Positions 1 to 14,100 of a DNA stretch of 64,000 bases are shown one piece after another; within the stretch, counting starts at the first letter, position 1, and the number at the start of each line of letters is the position of its first letter. The stretch comes from Rallus limicola (Eukaryota > Chordata > Aves > Gruiformes > Rallidae), in the NCBI GenBank assembly GCA_022605955.1, contig JAKCOZ010000032.1:2852001-2916000 (forward strand), read 5' to 3'. The notes under the pieces are model-generated. The model did not search any database and was not told where the DNA came from. It was given only the letters and a program-made list of their open reading frames with translations. The translations under genes and the position numbers were made by a program.

Positions 1-3000
1 AAGGGGAAAGCACAACTCTTTAACTTGTTTATCAAGCTGCTCCTAAGTTTTTCCTATTTTAATCACAATACTGTTCACAAACAATGTGTTAAGAGGGCAT
101 ATTTAAGTTACTTTAAAAGATTGCTAGATATGAGATGGCTTACATTGACTTGCACAAAATTCTAAGGCCGAGCATCTCTATATAACCATAAACATAAAAT
201 CTGCTTCATCTTAATCTTTAAGAAAAGTAGGAATGTGGGGAAGCTGCTCTGGCAGAAGCCGCCGATCACACATCTCAGCTACTCTCCAGTTAGAGAGGGA
301 TTGGAAATGGAAGGAAACTTGCCCTTTTCAGCAACATATGGACCTCAACATATCACCTGATGAGGTAAAACACACATGATCACAAGTCAAAATTAACTTG
401 AGCCCCATGACAATCCTCACAGCATCAGCAAGTCTTCATTATCTTCTAGTGGCAAAGCATACACAGTCTGACCTCAGGAACCTGTAATCAGCAGAGAGTA
501 ACAGACACCTCTCATCAAAACAATAAGGTGTATTTTCCATCCAATTTTAAGAGGTTACACAGGCATGTAACCATTTAGCAACACCCTCAAGGTAGCAATC
601 AGCTAAAAAAACCCCAAAACCAACTTGATCAGGCAAAGCAGACAAAGAAAAACACTCCAGCAAATGGAAGGCATTGACCACTAACAGAGAAACTGATGTG
701 AAAGAGGGAACGCTTCAGACACCAGCAAGAGAGACAAGAGAAACAAAAGATGCCAGGAGAAATCTGTGACTAACCAAGTTAGAGAGCAGCTTTGAGGTCT
801 TGCTTTATTTATAAGGCTTTACAGAAAGCAACGAATCTGAACCCTGCTGCTGCAGTCACAAATGCTTAGTAAAAACATGTCCATTTTTTTTAACAAACAA
901 AGGAGATTGTAGTCACAAGATGTTGATGAAACACTTTACATTGTAACTGGACAATGTCAAACAAGTCTTGACATTTTTGTGCCTCAGACCCCAGTGTGTG
1001 GATGTGGAGGTGCTTTGGAATTGCTACTCAAGTGCTTATGTCACTTGGCAATAGCCCTGAAGCACAAGGAAACAAAACTTGGTGTGACCATTGTGCTCTT
1101 TGAACCCAGTAACCACACGCATCAGTTGAAGGTAGATGCCAGGAAAATCAATGCAAGCATGCATAAGAGACTCAAGACATTCTCCAGGAATATAACTACA
1201 CACATTAACATGGGCTTATAGAAAACACTTATAACCAACTTTGTGTTGGTTAAGTAATTTGTGTATTTCAATTATAATTACAAGCCTGGAAAACATTGGG
1301 ATTACAATTTAGTAAATTGAAGTTTCCATGGCCTCATGTCACCTAAACTGAGTACAAAACTATGAAAATTAACCAGATGAAAGTTAAATGGATTAACAAC
1401 TAGTTAGCTGAGGTGTCTCAAAATGCAGCCAGGAGGAAATCACCACATTATCCACATGTAAACATACAGGTCTAGATCTGGAAGCATTTTGTACCAGGCT
1501 CGGTCTGGCCACCCGCAAGATGCTGCAAAGCCCCTTAGGGACCAGACTTTGAGCATACTCAGGGCAAATACCACACAGATTCATGCCATGCCCATTTTTC
1601 CTTTGGCATCTGAAGGATGGAAGGAACCTGCTGGAGACAGGACATGATCTGAACACCATGTGATTTAAGAACCACAGCCAAAATGAAATTAATCTGAGTC
1701 CGAGTCAGAGAAAACTCCAGATCAAGGACCAAATCGGAGAACCTTTGGTGTCATTGGAAATGCTTTAAAACTCCCTCTCTCGATTTCATCAAGCAGAGAT
1801 TGAGGAATGACCTGATCCGATTTGTGCGGCCTTAAGGCACCACACCAGAAACTGCTTTCGCTGAGAGAACAAGAGTCCACAAAGGCTGGATTCTCACCAT
1901 GGGAACAGGGAAGGTGTATTTTCTTTTAGAACGGGAATATTTAAAAACTCAAGCAGTTTATCAACAACATGAACGGATTGTTCATTAGCAGACATGTTTG
2001 TTAGATGATAATTGGAAAAATAAAACCTGTGCTTTGTGAAGACAGCCACATACCCTGACACCCACAAGAAGGTTGCAGCAAGTTTATAATCTATTCATCC
2101 AGCTAGGGCACTTTTCGATTTTCCAGCTCTCAATCTCATCCTTGCACTCATTTAACAGCAAGGCTTATATTTTGACTTGAGCTGGAAGAGCGTTCTTCAC
2201 TAATACCCTGATGTCTTTGATGGGATGAAGCAGGAAAGGGCGAGAGGCTTATCTTAACCCCTGCTTTTTCTTTCTTCTACTTTTCTGGGGGTTTAACCTA
2301 ACAGATAGCAGTCACATACAAAAAATTGGACCAACATCTAAAACTCGTAAGATACACAGAGCTATTTTGGACTGGTCACATCGCTCATCCTGCCTAAATG
2401 CTTATTAGAGCTAACAGAAACGGTACAAGAAGTTTCAAGGCTATGCCCAGCTGTGGAATGAAAAGGACAGTGCAAATCAGTACTGAAGTGAGAGCAAATA
2501 TGTGTTTATAACGTATTTTGATGTTTACCAAGTCAGCACACACAAGATGAGAGATCCTTAACGAGGCAGAAGACAAAAGAAGAGCTAACAGCTTAAAGGA
2601 TGGTATGAGATAACAGCCTGGACCACTCTGACTTGTGCTTAAATTGGCTGCACGGAGGCTGTTCTTTACAAGGGTTGAACAGACCTTTTGAGCACCATTC
2701 ACAGGCCACAGGAAGATCACTCACTTCTGTCTCTTCTTGGACAAACAGATAATTTTTCCATAAATACACTAAGAGACACATAGCCCTTAGTTAGATGAAA
2801 TGAAGTCAGGAACTACATTTGACCTAGATAGAGCAGAATTTCTGACATACATGTCTCCACAGTCCCAGGAACCAAACTCTTCCCGTCTCAGCCCAAGCCC
2901 AGGGCAGATCTTCCCTCGGCCGCAGGGGAAACAGCTGCTACTGGCAGAGCTCAAGGCAGTATCAACCTGCCAGCTTTATGATGATGTTTTTCAGACTGTT

Positions 3001-6000
3001 TCACTCTTCTGACCTAGAACTGGCACACAAACATCACCTTTTAGCCTGAGATATTTACATCTGATACCTACCAGGCACATTGGCAGATATATAACTACTC
3101 AAATTGAACACTACCATAGAGCCTACCACACGTTATAAAGAAATAAAACAAAAACAAGACAGCACATTTTTCAAATTAAGATATACCTCTCTTGTTTCAA
3201 CTCTGCCAAACCTTGTTTCAATAGTAAAAGCCCCCCTAACTTTCAACATACTGCTACTTGGGCAAAATACTGTTTTCCATCTGCCTACAGGATAAAGGAC
3301 TAATGAAAGGAAATCTCTTATTCAATTTAAAAATAATGAGCCATCAACATGTAGCTGCTTCAGGTCCATCAAGCTGAATTAACACTTCATGGGAATAAAT
3401 TTATTTTCTCCCTCAAGTCTCCCTAAAACTTTTGGCCTTTTTCAGTACAATTGTAACTACAACTCACCACCTCATAAGCACCCAATCCCTTGTTTGTTTG
3501 CAATTGGCTGACATTTACTAACTTCAGCTGTACACAACCTTACTAAACTGATAGTGCAACTATCGGCTGTTTTTTGAAGCCTCAGCTCCAGACAGGTATC
3601 AAGGACTCGGGCCACCTGGGGCAGAAACTGGCCATAAGGAAAGACAGTGCCAGCAATGCAGCAGGTCATACACTGACCAGCACTGCAAACTGGGCAGTAA
3701 AAGGTGCTTCTCATACACGAGTCTGCAGTCACCCGTGAGCTCGACTCGCTCCCGTGGCAGCACTGTTCCTCTTGACCAGAACAGATTCAGCTGATTAACA
3801 TAATTCTAATCATGTCGCACGTCAAAACTACTTCAAATCCCCAGGTGATGCTGACAGACTGTTGCATAAAGATTCTGGATTTCAAGGAGGCGCAGCAGTC
3901 GTACTGAACAAGTTGTAAAACCCGCAGAAGGTATTTTTAATCTTATTAATTCACACTGAGAAGAGCTACAGTTCACGTAGTTTGAAAGAGTGCTGTGAAA
4001 CACAAGCAGGAAAAACCCCATGCAATGCTATTAACATACAGTTTTATCAGCTATTTCCTCTCTACCACTCCATGTTGCCCCAGTGAGGCCCCATAACAGA
4101 TATATATTTTGAATTAACTACAAAAAAACATTTCCTGATAATACAGCTCCCACTCTAGCATTTACTGTTGCTCTGGAGCTGCTCGTAATCTTGCATTCTA
4201 ACCACTATTAATTATCATGAAAAGGTTGAAGTCTTCATCTTCTGTTTGCTAAATAACATGAGACATCTTTCAACAACATACAAGAGATCCCATTTCCACG
4301 TCTTCAACTCTCATACATAAAACAAGCAGGAGTCTGGAGGGACCTGAATGAAGCCTGTTCTCCAGCTGCAGTATGGCCAAAGAAAGGTGCTCTTCAAGTG
4401 CCTTTCGAGCTTGCTGTTACCCTAGAGGCACCTGAAAATCTGTTTTTCTTTCCAGATGCTGTTAATAAAAACAACAAACCAACTGAAATAGCGGAAAAGA
4501 ATTACAACTGGGATCACAGAGTCTTCCAATGGGTGGCATTAATTAAGATCTCAATAAACTGAAAGCTCTGTAAGGTATTGTGTACTTTCTTTAAACATGC
4601 ATTCTTCTTATGAAAACACATTTTGCAATCTACTGTTACCAGGCTTTCTCCCACTTTTTCTTTTATTTTTAATAACCGTAGCAGCATGCCTTCAAGCCAC
4701 ACTCCAGAAGAGGAGGACCACATCCTTCTCTTTGGGCTGCTCTCAGCCATACATGCTTAAAAGCAGAGGCACACTGCAGAGAGGCAGGGATAGGGAACAC
4801 ACATGTTAATAACACATCTTAAAAATAAATAGATTCTCAACCCTGACATTAGTTAAGTGCCTGGAGGGGTGTCTCAGAGCCCCTGTTGACTGAGGAACTA
4901 CTCTTCCAAAAGCAACGTTGCTTTGTGATGCTTCAACAGGAGCATTAATGCTTAATAAAAGCACGAAACAAACTCCGTATGTTAGCTTTGCAAATTTAAC
5001 GTGTTAATACATTAGGAGTTGATGATACTGACATTGCTTGAGCTACACTTGAAGGGGTTTTAATAACCCAAGGCAGTCATCCCTAAGCACCCCATGCCAA
5101 AGAATCCCTTCCAGCAGGTGCAGAACTACAAGGAGTCCCCTAAAACACACAGCCTGTGGTTACTGAGCACAAACCACACCCCAGATCTGACAGCTTTGGC
5201 TGCATACACATGTTAGAGAAAAGAAAAGGTGCCTTTGCATTCACAATCAAGCAAGAGTCCAATGTAACATTAAACATTGTGGAAAAGACAGAAGATTTTT
5301 CTTCTTTCAAGGCTCTTCTGCAAGGTCCTTGCTTTATTCAGAGAAGCACGAGAAATTCATCGCAAAGTACATTCCTTCATGGACAAAGGAAGGCAAATTC
5401 AGAAGAGTCATGGCTTCAAGGACTCTTCCCCTTAGATACAGGAACAGTAACATCCTACTAAGGGTATAAGATCCTATGGAGAAAGTCTCCAAATTGGGAA
5501 AGCAGTCTCAATATACGTTCTAAAGCAGTTGGAGAGGGGAAGGACAAGAACAGAAAATTCCTTTACTAAAGTACTGAAAGCTAAAACTGTTGACAAATTG
5601 AATTTTACTCATCTGATTCAGAAGACCAAACCAAAACCCACGCTCACTCTTTCCCACAAAGAAGTGCAAGTGGGAGCACATTAGTGCATAGCACATCACA
5701 TCACAAACATCAACCATTTGGTCACCTGCTTTTCTTCCTTCACTGAAGTACTTACTATCAGATAAGATAAAGTTTAAAACCTCATTCAAGTACTACCCTG
5801 AAAGAAAAGTATTTCAAGTTTTGTCCCAGATTAGTCGCTCTAAGACCTGGAAACAGAGTTGGGGTTCTTGTTCTCAACACAGAGCTGCGGGAGGGCTGAC
5901 ATCTGCACTTCATGGCTCACCAAGCAAAGCCCAAACCTCAAGCAAAGGTGGAGGAAATGCATACATCAGTGCATCCATCACACTGACCAGTTCCACCTAT

Positions 6001-7624
6001 TTGACAGCAGTGGGAGAGAAAGACGAGCTCATGGAATCAAAGTTTTTCTATTTCTTGCAGAACACTGAATCACTCAGTTTAGCCCCAGCCATGAAGTACA
6101 TTGCTAAGATCATCTTCCATTCAACCCAGAAAAACATTAAATCGCATGAATCATCTGACAAAGTTTAATTATCTTGCAGAGCACACCACCCAAAACCACG
6201 TAGATGCTCCTGTGTAGATAAAACTTCACGTCTACATGATTATAGATCCCACAGAAGTAAGTATTCCTCCTCTTATTTAGCGTAACATGATGTGGCGAAG
6301 ACAAACAGACCCAGCTCCTTTTGTCACCAGAAAGCTGCACCAAAAGTTCCTGGGAAAAGGTCACTATACTAGGGTCCAGCTGTACCCATACAAAAATTGC
6401 TCCTATAGAGCCTGGAGATGGCCTGGGAATCAACAGAGACTTCCTTCACTGCCATTAATGAAAAGGAATATGCTCACCAAAGGAGTTTGTGCCCGCTCCA
6501 GATAAAAGGCTGATGTCTTCTCCACAGCAGCCTCAAAGGCAGCAGCAAGGCAGTCCAAGTTACAGTGGCCTTGTTAGAAAGATCAGGGTTTGCCTGAAAG
6601 CTGTTGCAGCCCGATGGTTTCCAGGCATTGGGGTTGGAATTAGTATTTTACAGTAAAACACCAAAGAAAGGTAAGTTCTGACAAGTAGGAATATATCTTA
6701 TTAATAAAGCTGTTGGTTATCCTAAGTTGCATAGAAGCAGAAGCATGAACTGGCATCTGCTGAGTTCCCCCATGCATCGGTGATGTGAACTAGATGCTCT
6801 TTCAACCAATAATTGCAGATTTCATACAGAAACCAGCAGATGAAGTGATGTCTCTCTCAGAGGAGAGCAGAATAAACGTGGGGGATTTTACTGCTGCGAG
6901 GTATCACTAACAATGACTGGCCCCAAACTCTGACCAGTCATTTGCTCTGATTTTTCTCCCTTCAGTAGGGGTGGCTGTTGATTTTCTTACTCATCCACAA
7001 TTGTGCTCATAACCTGACTTTTTTAAAATCTATCATTTCTGATAGATCAGTCATAGACTGATGTCACATCTGGTATGGAGCACTATATTCATTTTACCTA
7101 GCTTGAGTTTACTGGAATGTTTAGACTTTTTCTCATGTACTACTGAAACCATATCTGTTCCTTAAAATACTGTATTTGTTATTGTTCAACCAACACATAT
7201 GCCAATGGATTTCCCAATTATATTTTATTGCCCTGCTTGAAAGATTTAAACTCTTCATCATCTCATCCATGATGTCACACATCAGTTCTTCCACTATTGT
7301 CAGATGAAAATTACCTGGTTTTTTTCCTTCCTGCTTTGAGGACAGAGAGCTCGTAGATTTTTCACTCAGCCTAGATGCCATCGCTTCTACACCTTTCCAC
7401 CAGCTTTCCTGCCCTTTCCCTCGATTTCAGCATTCAACCCAGACAACATGTGTATTTAGGTTCAAGACCAACACCATCTTTAAAATTCATCCTCTGCCCA
7501 AGGCACAGCCAGGCCACCTCATTTCTTCTCTTTGCTGAAAAATATGTTTCTTTTTAATATCAATTTTGATGCCCCAGTCGATGAGATTTTTATAGTTCTC
7601 ACTTCCTGATGTCTTGGTCGAACC
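1..7624. other. PCDH15 intron, left end of window; nothing recognised
   Basis: AT-rich unique-looking DNA, 7.6 kb. Two adjoining short hairpins occur at 7028-7062. The open frames are short, without conserved motifs or usable splice sites. The next coding exon of the gene was not found, so this intron is longer than 28.5 kb. Confidence 0.5.
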
Positions 7625-8118
7625 CCTCTTCACTACAAGGAGGACATCGAGATGCTTGAGCACGTCCAAAGAATGGCTGCAAAGCTGGTGAAGGGTTTGA
7701 AAGACAAATCCTATGAGGAGCAGCTGAGGGAGCTGGAATTGTTTAGTCTGGAGAAAAGGAGACTGAGGGCAGACCTCATCACTCTCTACAACTACCTATA
7801 AAGTGGTTGTAGTGAGGTGGGAGTCAGTCTCTTCTCTCTGGTAGCTAGTGACAGGACAAGAGGGAAAGGTCTTAAATTGTATGAGAGGAAGTTTAGGTTG
7901 GATATTTGGAAAAATTTCTTCACTGAAAGGATTGTCAGATATTGAAACAGGCTGCCCAGGGAGGCGGTTGAGTCACCATCCCTGGAGGTGTTTAAAAGAA
8001 GAGTAAATATTGTTCTTGGTGACATGGTCTAGTGTTGGACCTAGTAGGGCTGAATAGATGGTTGGGCTTGATGATATTGAAGGTCTTATCCAACCATAAC
8101 CATTCTATGATTTTATTA
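7625..8118 (+). repeat. CR1 LINE, ORF2 tail and 3' UTR
   Basis: It contains ORF2-tail sequence (TATGAGGAGCAGCTGAGGGA, GGAGAAAAGGAGACTGAGGG) followed by 3' UTR blocks (ACAGGACAAGAGGGAAAGG, CAGGCTGCCCAGGGAGGCGG) and a CCATTCTATGATTTTATT tail. In frame with the CR1 pattern, the copy is clearly decayed and 5' truncated, and is antisense to PCDH15. Confidence 0.94.
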
Positions 8119-11100
8119 TTCTTCCTTGACTGATCCCTTTCTCCATTTCCCATCTACAACCCAATCTCATTTACCTAGCTGGTTCAGTTTTAGCATCTTG
8201 AGTTAATAAAACAAAATTGCATTTATTTCCTAAAACAGCATTACTTAAACTGGAAAGATATATTAAAAATCAAAGTGCTCAAATATTGACCTACGACTTT
8301 ACATTCAGTTGAAGAACTCCACTGACATTCATAATCCTGAACTCTTTCAAATAGCCAGCTGTCCTCCTCTGCGATAAAGAGCATCCCAGTCACTGAGCTC
8401 TGCTCACCCCATCCCTTTTGATATTGTAGTTTACTATCCAGTTCAAATAGAACATAATGTCCTGAATTTATAACGAGTTTTGCCTGGAGGCTGCTGATCC
8501 CAGATACCCACAGCATATGAAATTCCAAATCATGTGCAAATGTCCTGCATTAACATAGCAACATCCCAAATATGTAGAAATATATGTATATAGAGGGCTT
8601 AGATTCTTGACCAATTTCCCAAAGCTTTTTGGAGCAGCATTAAATAAGGGCTTGAAGAAAATATTATAGGAAATAATTTTGCTTTAGAGCTATAAGAGAG
8701 AGTGCTACCTTGCCTCTGTTAACCACCATTTGCAGTTGCAAGGCTCCCAGTTGATCAGACTTGTCTTTAATAGAGACCCAGCAGCCTCAGCTACGCCTTA
8801 TATGAGAAAGCAGCTGTTCAAAGCAATTCGAGAATAACTGCACCTGCTAATTCTTCTGTATTACCGAGAAAACTCAGCATCCAACAAGGTGGCTGTTAGT
8901 GAAATTCCTCTGCATTCCCAAGGGCATGCTGGCAGTCCTCTTTTGGTAGCTTTTGCTCCCATTTTCTAAAGAATTCTAATTTCTCTCTAGCTAGGAATAA
9001 CAAGCTATAAAATTGAAGTTGAGTTATACAAAGCAAGCCAATGCAAGACGTTACGTAAAGTCAACTGCACCTGTACTTATTTTAACCAAAGTGTCAAACT
9101 GACAGTCCAACAGGACAGCACAAACGACACCACAACCCTCAAGCAAGCACAGTCTCATAGGCAAAATACTTCCACCTCCTCTGGGGTACACACGGTGTCA
9201 TAATGGAAAATTGATTCTAGAATTGCAATGTTCATTAATGAGACTCCTTCCAGTAGCAATGACACCTTGCTCTGCTCTTTTTGATTCAATACTTCAACTG
9301 ACATACCCCGGAAGTAAAAAATAATTCACTCTGACTTGTAACAAAGGGCAAAGATGAACTATTTCTGCTTGTCCTCCACGATCCCACGTGTAAGATTTTG
9401 GGGACATCCAGAGGAGTTTAACAGCCACATGCTGTGTAATATTCAAAGTTATTGCTCAGACCATCCGAACATGCCCCTGGGACATCCCCAGTCAATTAAC
9501 ATACTGGAAGCTTGTCACTCTATAAGATACCTCGATCCAGAGATTTTCAAGATAGATTTGATAGAACAGAAGCATTCAGAGATGATTTAAACAAACTGAA
9601 GTTTAATAGATCTCAGTATTGCAACATTAACAAATCACAATAAGGAAGAAAAAAAATGGATATGACTTCCTTACAGCTGTTGGTAAAAGAAGAAAGTAAA
9701 CAGCAATCAGACAATGAGCACACCATCTCATTTACTTCTCTTTTCCTTAACGACCAACATAGGATACCGTAGAACATTATGTCTCCAAAATATGAAAACA
9801 ATTCAAATAAATTTGCATTACAAACAAAACATCCTGCTTGCTAATAAGGCAATTTTTACGGTATGCCCAGAATCAAGTTTTGAAGGCCATCTAGTTGAAG
9901 CCCCTGCACGAAACAGGGCCAACTTCAGAAAGCAGAACTAACCTTAATTTCAGCTTCAGCAATACAATTAAAAGCTATGAGTTTGCCTTATCTTTCACTC
10001 CAAAAGAAATAACTTACCTGCAGGCTATTGGGAAAAAAAAAAACCAAACCTCAAACCCCCCAACATCTGGTCCAGAAAGCTAATTGCTAGCACCGCATAC
10101 ACAGGGTTCAAATATTATTATGAGCCAATATTACCAAGCAAGTTTTCAAATCTCATGCTCAAGCAGCAGCCCATTGATAAAAGGATAATAAGTATTCATC
10201 CTAGGACTAAAACAAAATAAAAAAAGTTAATCTCTTAAAACACTGTAGCCACCTAATTCCCCAGGAAAAAGGACAATACTCTTTCTGGGTGCTTCCTCTC
10301 TCATGGATGAGCCTTTCTAGAAAGAGGAAGTGTGTTTCCACAACCTAAACAATCTTTTAATGGTAAACCAAATTATATCTGTTACACATTCTCATCATCA
10401 TACACCCACAAATATTTTGGCTCCATAAATCAAGACATTTCTCAGAAAAACTACACAGCTGGTTAACAGCCTTGGGTTACAGCAGCTAGGGGCTTGCAAC
10501 CAGTACTTTTCATAACCTGAAGACAACTTTGTATGGAAACTGACAACTGTCCATCTGACTTAGGTGCCCAGCACACTCAAGATGCTGACAAAACCGATGT
10601 ATCACCACAGTCTGTGAGGCTAAAACGAACTGGAGTACTGCCACCCGCTCACTTTCTTTTTCCTTACCTGTATTTTAAAATGAAGAAAATGTATTTATTT
10701 TTTATAGAAATCTGCATATGTATTTAGTAAAGAACTGGAATCCTGAGCTTCAAAACAACTGCCACCTATACAACACTCAACTGTGCCCAACCTACCAAAG
10801 GATGCATCCCATAGCCACAGGACTCCAAGCTGTGCTTCACATTTCTCCTGTTTTAAACACACACAAGTAGCGCCTCTGAAGCAGAACACAAAAGTAGAAG
10901 AGCAGGGCAATATAAACACAAGTGTACTTCCAGCATTTTGGGAACAGAAAGAAGGAAATGAAGCTAAATGGATGCATTAAAAGGAAAGCTCAGAAAAAGG
11001 AAATAAAGCTGACAGGAAGGAGAAAAGGAAAATAGATCTCCACTGAGTTAAGGTTTGCTTGATTTGTTGTTTTTTTTTGTTAAACATGGCAAAGAATCAG

Positions 11101-14100
11101 TAAAGTCAGGTGAAACCCATTAAATATTTCTTTAGGAAAGACAAATTTAACCTTTGAATTTCTTCTTTGAAATTTCTGTTACTTTGAAGCAATAGAATTA
11201 AACTAGAGTAATGAATAATCATCTCTGCCATAATCTCTTCTTTATTCAGTTTACCAAAGCCAGACCTGAATTCCCCAGGGGTTTCTAGTCCGTGGCAGGA
11301 ATCAGAGTTAATTCTGGAAATCAAAACTGTGAAAAAGTGACTTTTGGCAGGTAGATACGGGGAGCAACCTACAGGCTCTGAAACTTTGAAAGAAATTAGG
11401 ATGTTCAACAATAAACTGCAGAGAGAAAGCATAATTCTCCGAAAGATCCCTGAACAGACCTAATATGATTCTTGCTTGTGAAAAAGGCACAAGAAGCATT
11501 AACAAGAGTGAGCAGACAGGTGAAAATGCAAGGAGGGGGGAAGACCCGAAGCAATTACCTCCCAGAAACAGACAGAGAGGGATGGACCTGCACGTGTTTG
11601 TGCCAGCACTGCACCTTCTCCTCTCACCCCTTTGGACAATGGGTAGAACTACGGAAAAAGACTTGAATGCATAAAACAAAGGGTGGGAAGCTGCATGTGA
11701 AGGGTAATGGCAGCAGTGATCAAAACAACAGAAAAAAAATAACATGAAAAAAATATCAAAACACACAGACATCTTTGACAAGTTAGGTGGTTCTCTCAGC
11801 TGCCCGCTTCCTCAGGGATGCCCTTTTCAAAAACTATTAATTCCTTGTGTGGAAGAGAATTTATCACAGAATTGCTCTTTTAAACTTCACCTTGTGGTGA
11901 CAGTGACAAAATAATAGGCCCAACACAAATGCTCAGCAGCGCGTTTCAGAAGCAATATTTGCCAGATTTTTCATTGGTCTCATAAACCATCCTGAAAAAT
12001 AAAACTTAATGCCTGGAAGCAGCCATGTATAATTATTCTTCTGAAAAGAGCTAATATACATTTGGACTGATTTAGAACTTGAATAAAATAATTACGCAAA
12101 GAAAAAAAAAAACCCCTTAAATTCCATCCCTATAAGCATCACACTCTGAAGAAGTTTGCTTTCATTTTCATTCTGAATGTGTTCAATACTGCAGGCACAG
12201 TCCCTCCACTAAGGTACCACAGACAACAATAAAACACCTGGTTTATACACAAAAGGGCTCTGTCCCGAGGGGCAGTGAATCAAGCTGGGTCTTAAAACAG
12301 CACAGGCTCACGATGAAAACCAGCGTAAAAGTATTTCTGAGTTCACAGGTGACCGCAGCCCTACTCTCTTGGGATATACTCCAGCAAAAAATTCTTGACC
12401 ATTCAGACCACAGAGTTGACTGCTCCTCCTTGAAACAGTTAGAGAAGAAAGGACAGGCTTATCAGAGGGAGAATATTATCTCTGGTAATGTGCTAATGGT
12501 ATACATTAGACGCAGATACCCAGAAGGTTGAGACTTGATGATTTATTTTAAAATCAGGCTGTATTTTCCTTAACAGTTATGTCAGTAGGATAAAATGTGG
12601 AATACCAAAATGATGATGAAAAAGGGTAAGTGAATAAAGAAGGAAAAAAAAGTATCACAGCCACTGAGGATAACATTTGGCTTGATTAACAAGACTTTGA
12701 AAAATCTGAAGGGATACAAGGAGCTCTCACACGAGACTGTGTAACAAAATAAACCAACAAATGTAATTTATGTTTGAGCCAAGCAAAGCTTTGAAATCCA
12801 TCATTTATTGAATTATTTTACTGTTACAAGCACTCTGCTGTTCAAAACAAGCAATAACTTAAGAGTTATTCTTATTAGCATTTCAAAGTTGGAATAAAGC
12901 TAAAATTACAGCTGTTTTCTGAGCAACCTGCTGAAAAACACAGGGAATATGAGGGAGAAAAATATACCCTGAGTTGCTGTGCAGTTATCTGTCTTTCCAA
13001 GATCAAAGCAAAGTAAATGCAATTAAAGGAAGCTGGGGCATGACCATTTACAAGGCTCCCCTCCCCCTCCCCGTTTCTTTTTTTCCTCTATTTTTAAGGT
13101 ACGAATGCCTACGAAGGCATTGAGAACAGTTCATTACTCACCTGGCCTAGTTTCATGCTACCATAGAGATGCAAAGCTGTATCCCTTCCCATTTAGGTGT
13201 GAAAACACACTGGGGTTTTAGCATAATTTTAAATGAAAATTTAGCCAAGGTTTCCCTCAAAGCAGGCAAATTTTCAAAAGCATCCTTCACTTAACAGAAA
13301 GCCTCTCAGAAAAGCAATGGGTGTTTTGTTCTGGGGTACAGAATTTTGTTTCAGGTCCTCAGGCACCTGCTCAAGGAGACACAATGACTCCATTTCTCAT
13401 TTACTGTATTCTCTACAGCTTCTGCACCTGCTGTTGAGCTAAAGAGTAAAGCAGGGAGGGTAGCTCTACCCAGACCCTATCCTCTACATCACCCTGATTT
13501 GTTTGGAGAGCAGAGAGGACTATGCCCACAGTACTATGAGTAACTGAACACACTCAGCTTCCCACAGGGCAGGTGGCAAGAAGAAAGCACATAAACTGGG
13601 GCTCCTCAGAAGTGAGAAGAGCAGGCCTGCAAGCACTTTAACCTTAAGCCCTACAGACGAGTGGAAAATTTTCAGAATCATTCAAGAACGGCCTAGGCAC
13701 AATTTTTATTTTTTTTTATTCCAAACCTGGGATGCCAACCATAAACAAATCCTGCTGGAAAGGTCATAGCTTAGGTCACTGCAACGGGATTTGCTGCAAA
13801 CTTTTCTTCTTCCCTCTTTCAGTAGCTCCACAGCCCTTTTGCTTTGTGAGCTGTCATTTTCAGTTTACTTTTATGCGTATCAATAAAACACTTCAATTTC
13901 CAACAAGGTGAAGTGGGGAATTCTTTCGTCACAGAAGAGAAAGGAAGATCAGCCATCACACTGCTGCACCTATTGCCTGGTGTTAACTGGACTTGGAAAA
14001 GAACTGAAGAGGCTCAGACACCCTTGACCATCACCAAGGCTTACAGACATAACATACTTCATTATTCAAAAGAGCTTTTAGATACCTATCCACAAACGTG

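Noticed and set aside
11308..11781. A 157-codon minus-strand open frame
   Set aside because: Rich in Cys, Phe and Ser from AT-rich DNA, with no recognised domain or splice context. A frame of this size is expected by chance in 64 kb.
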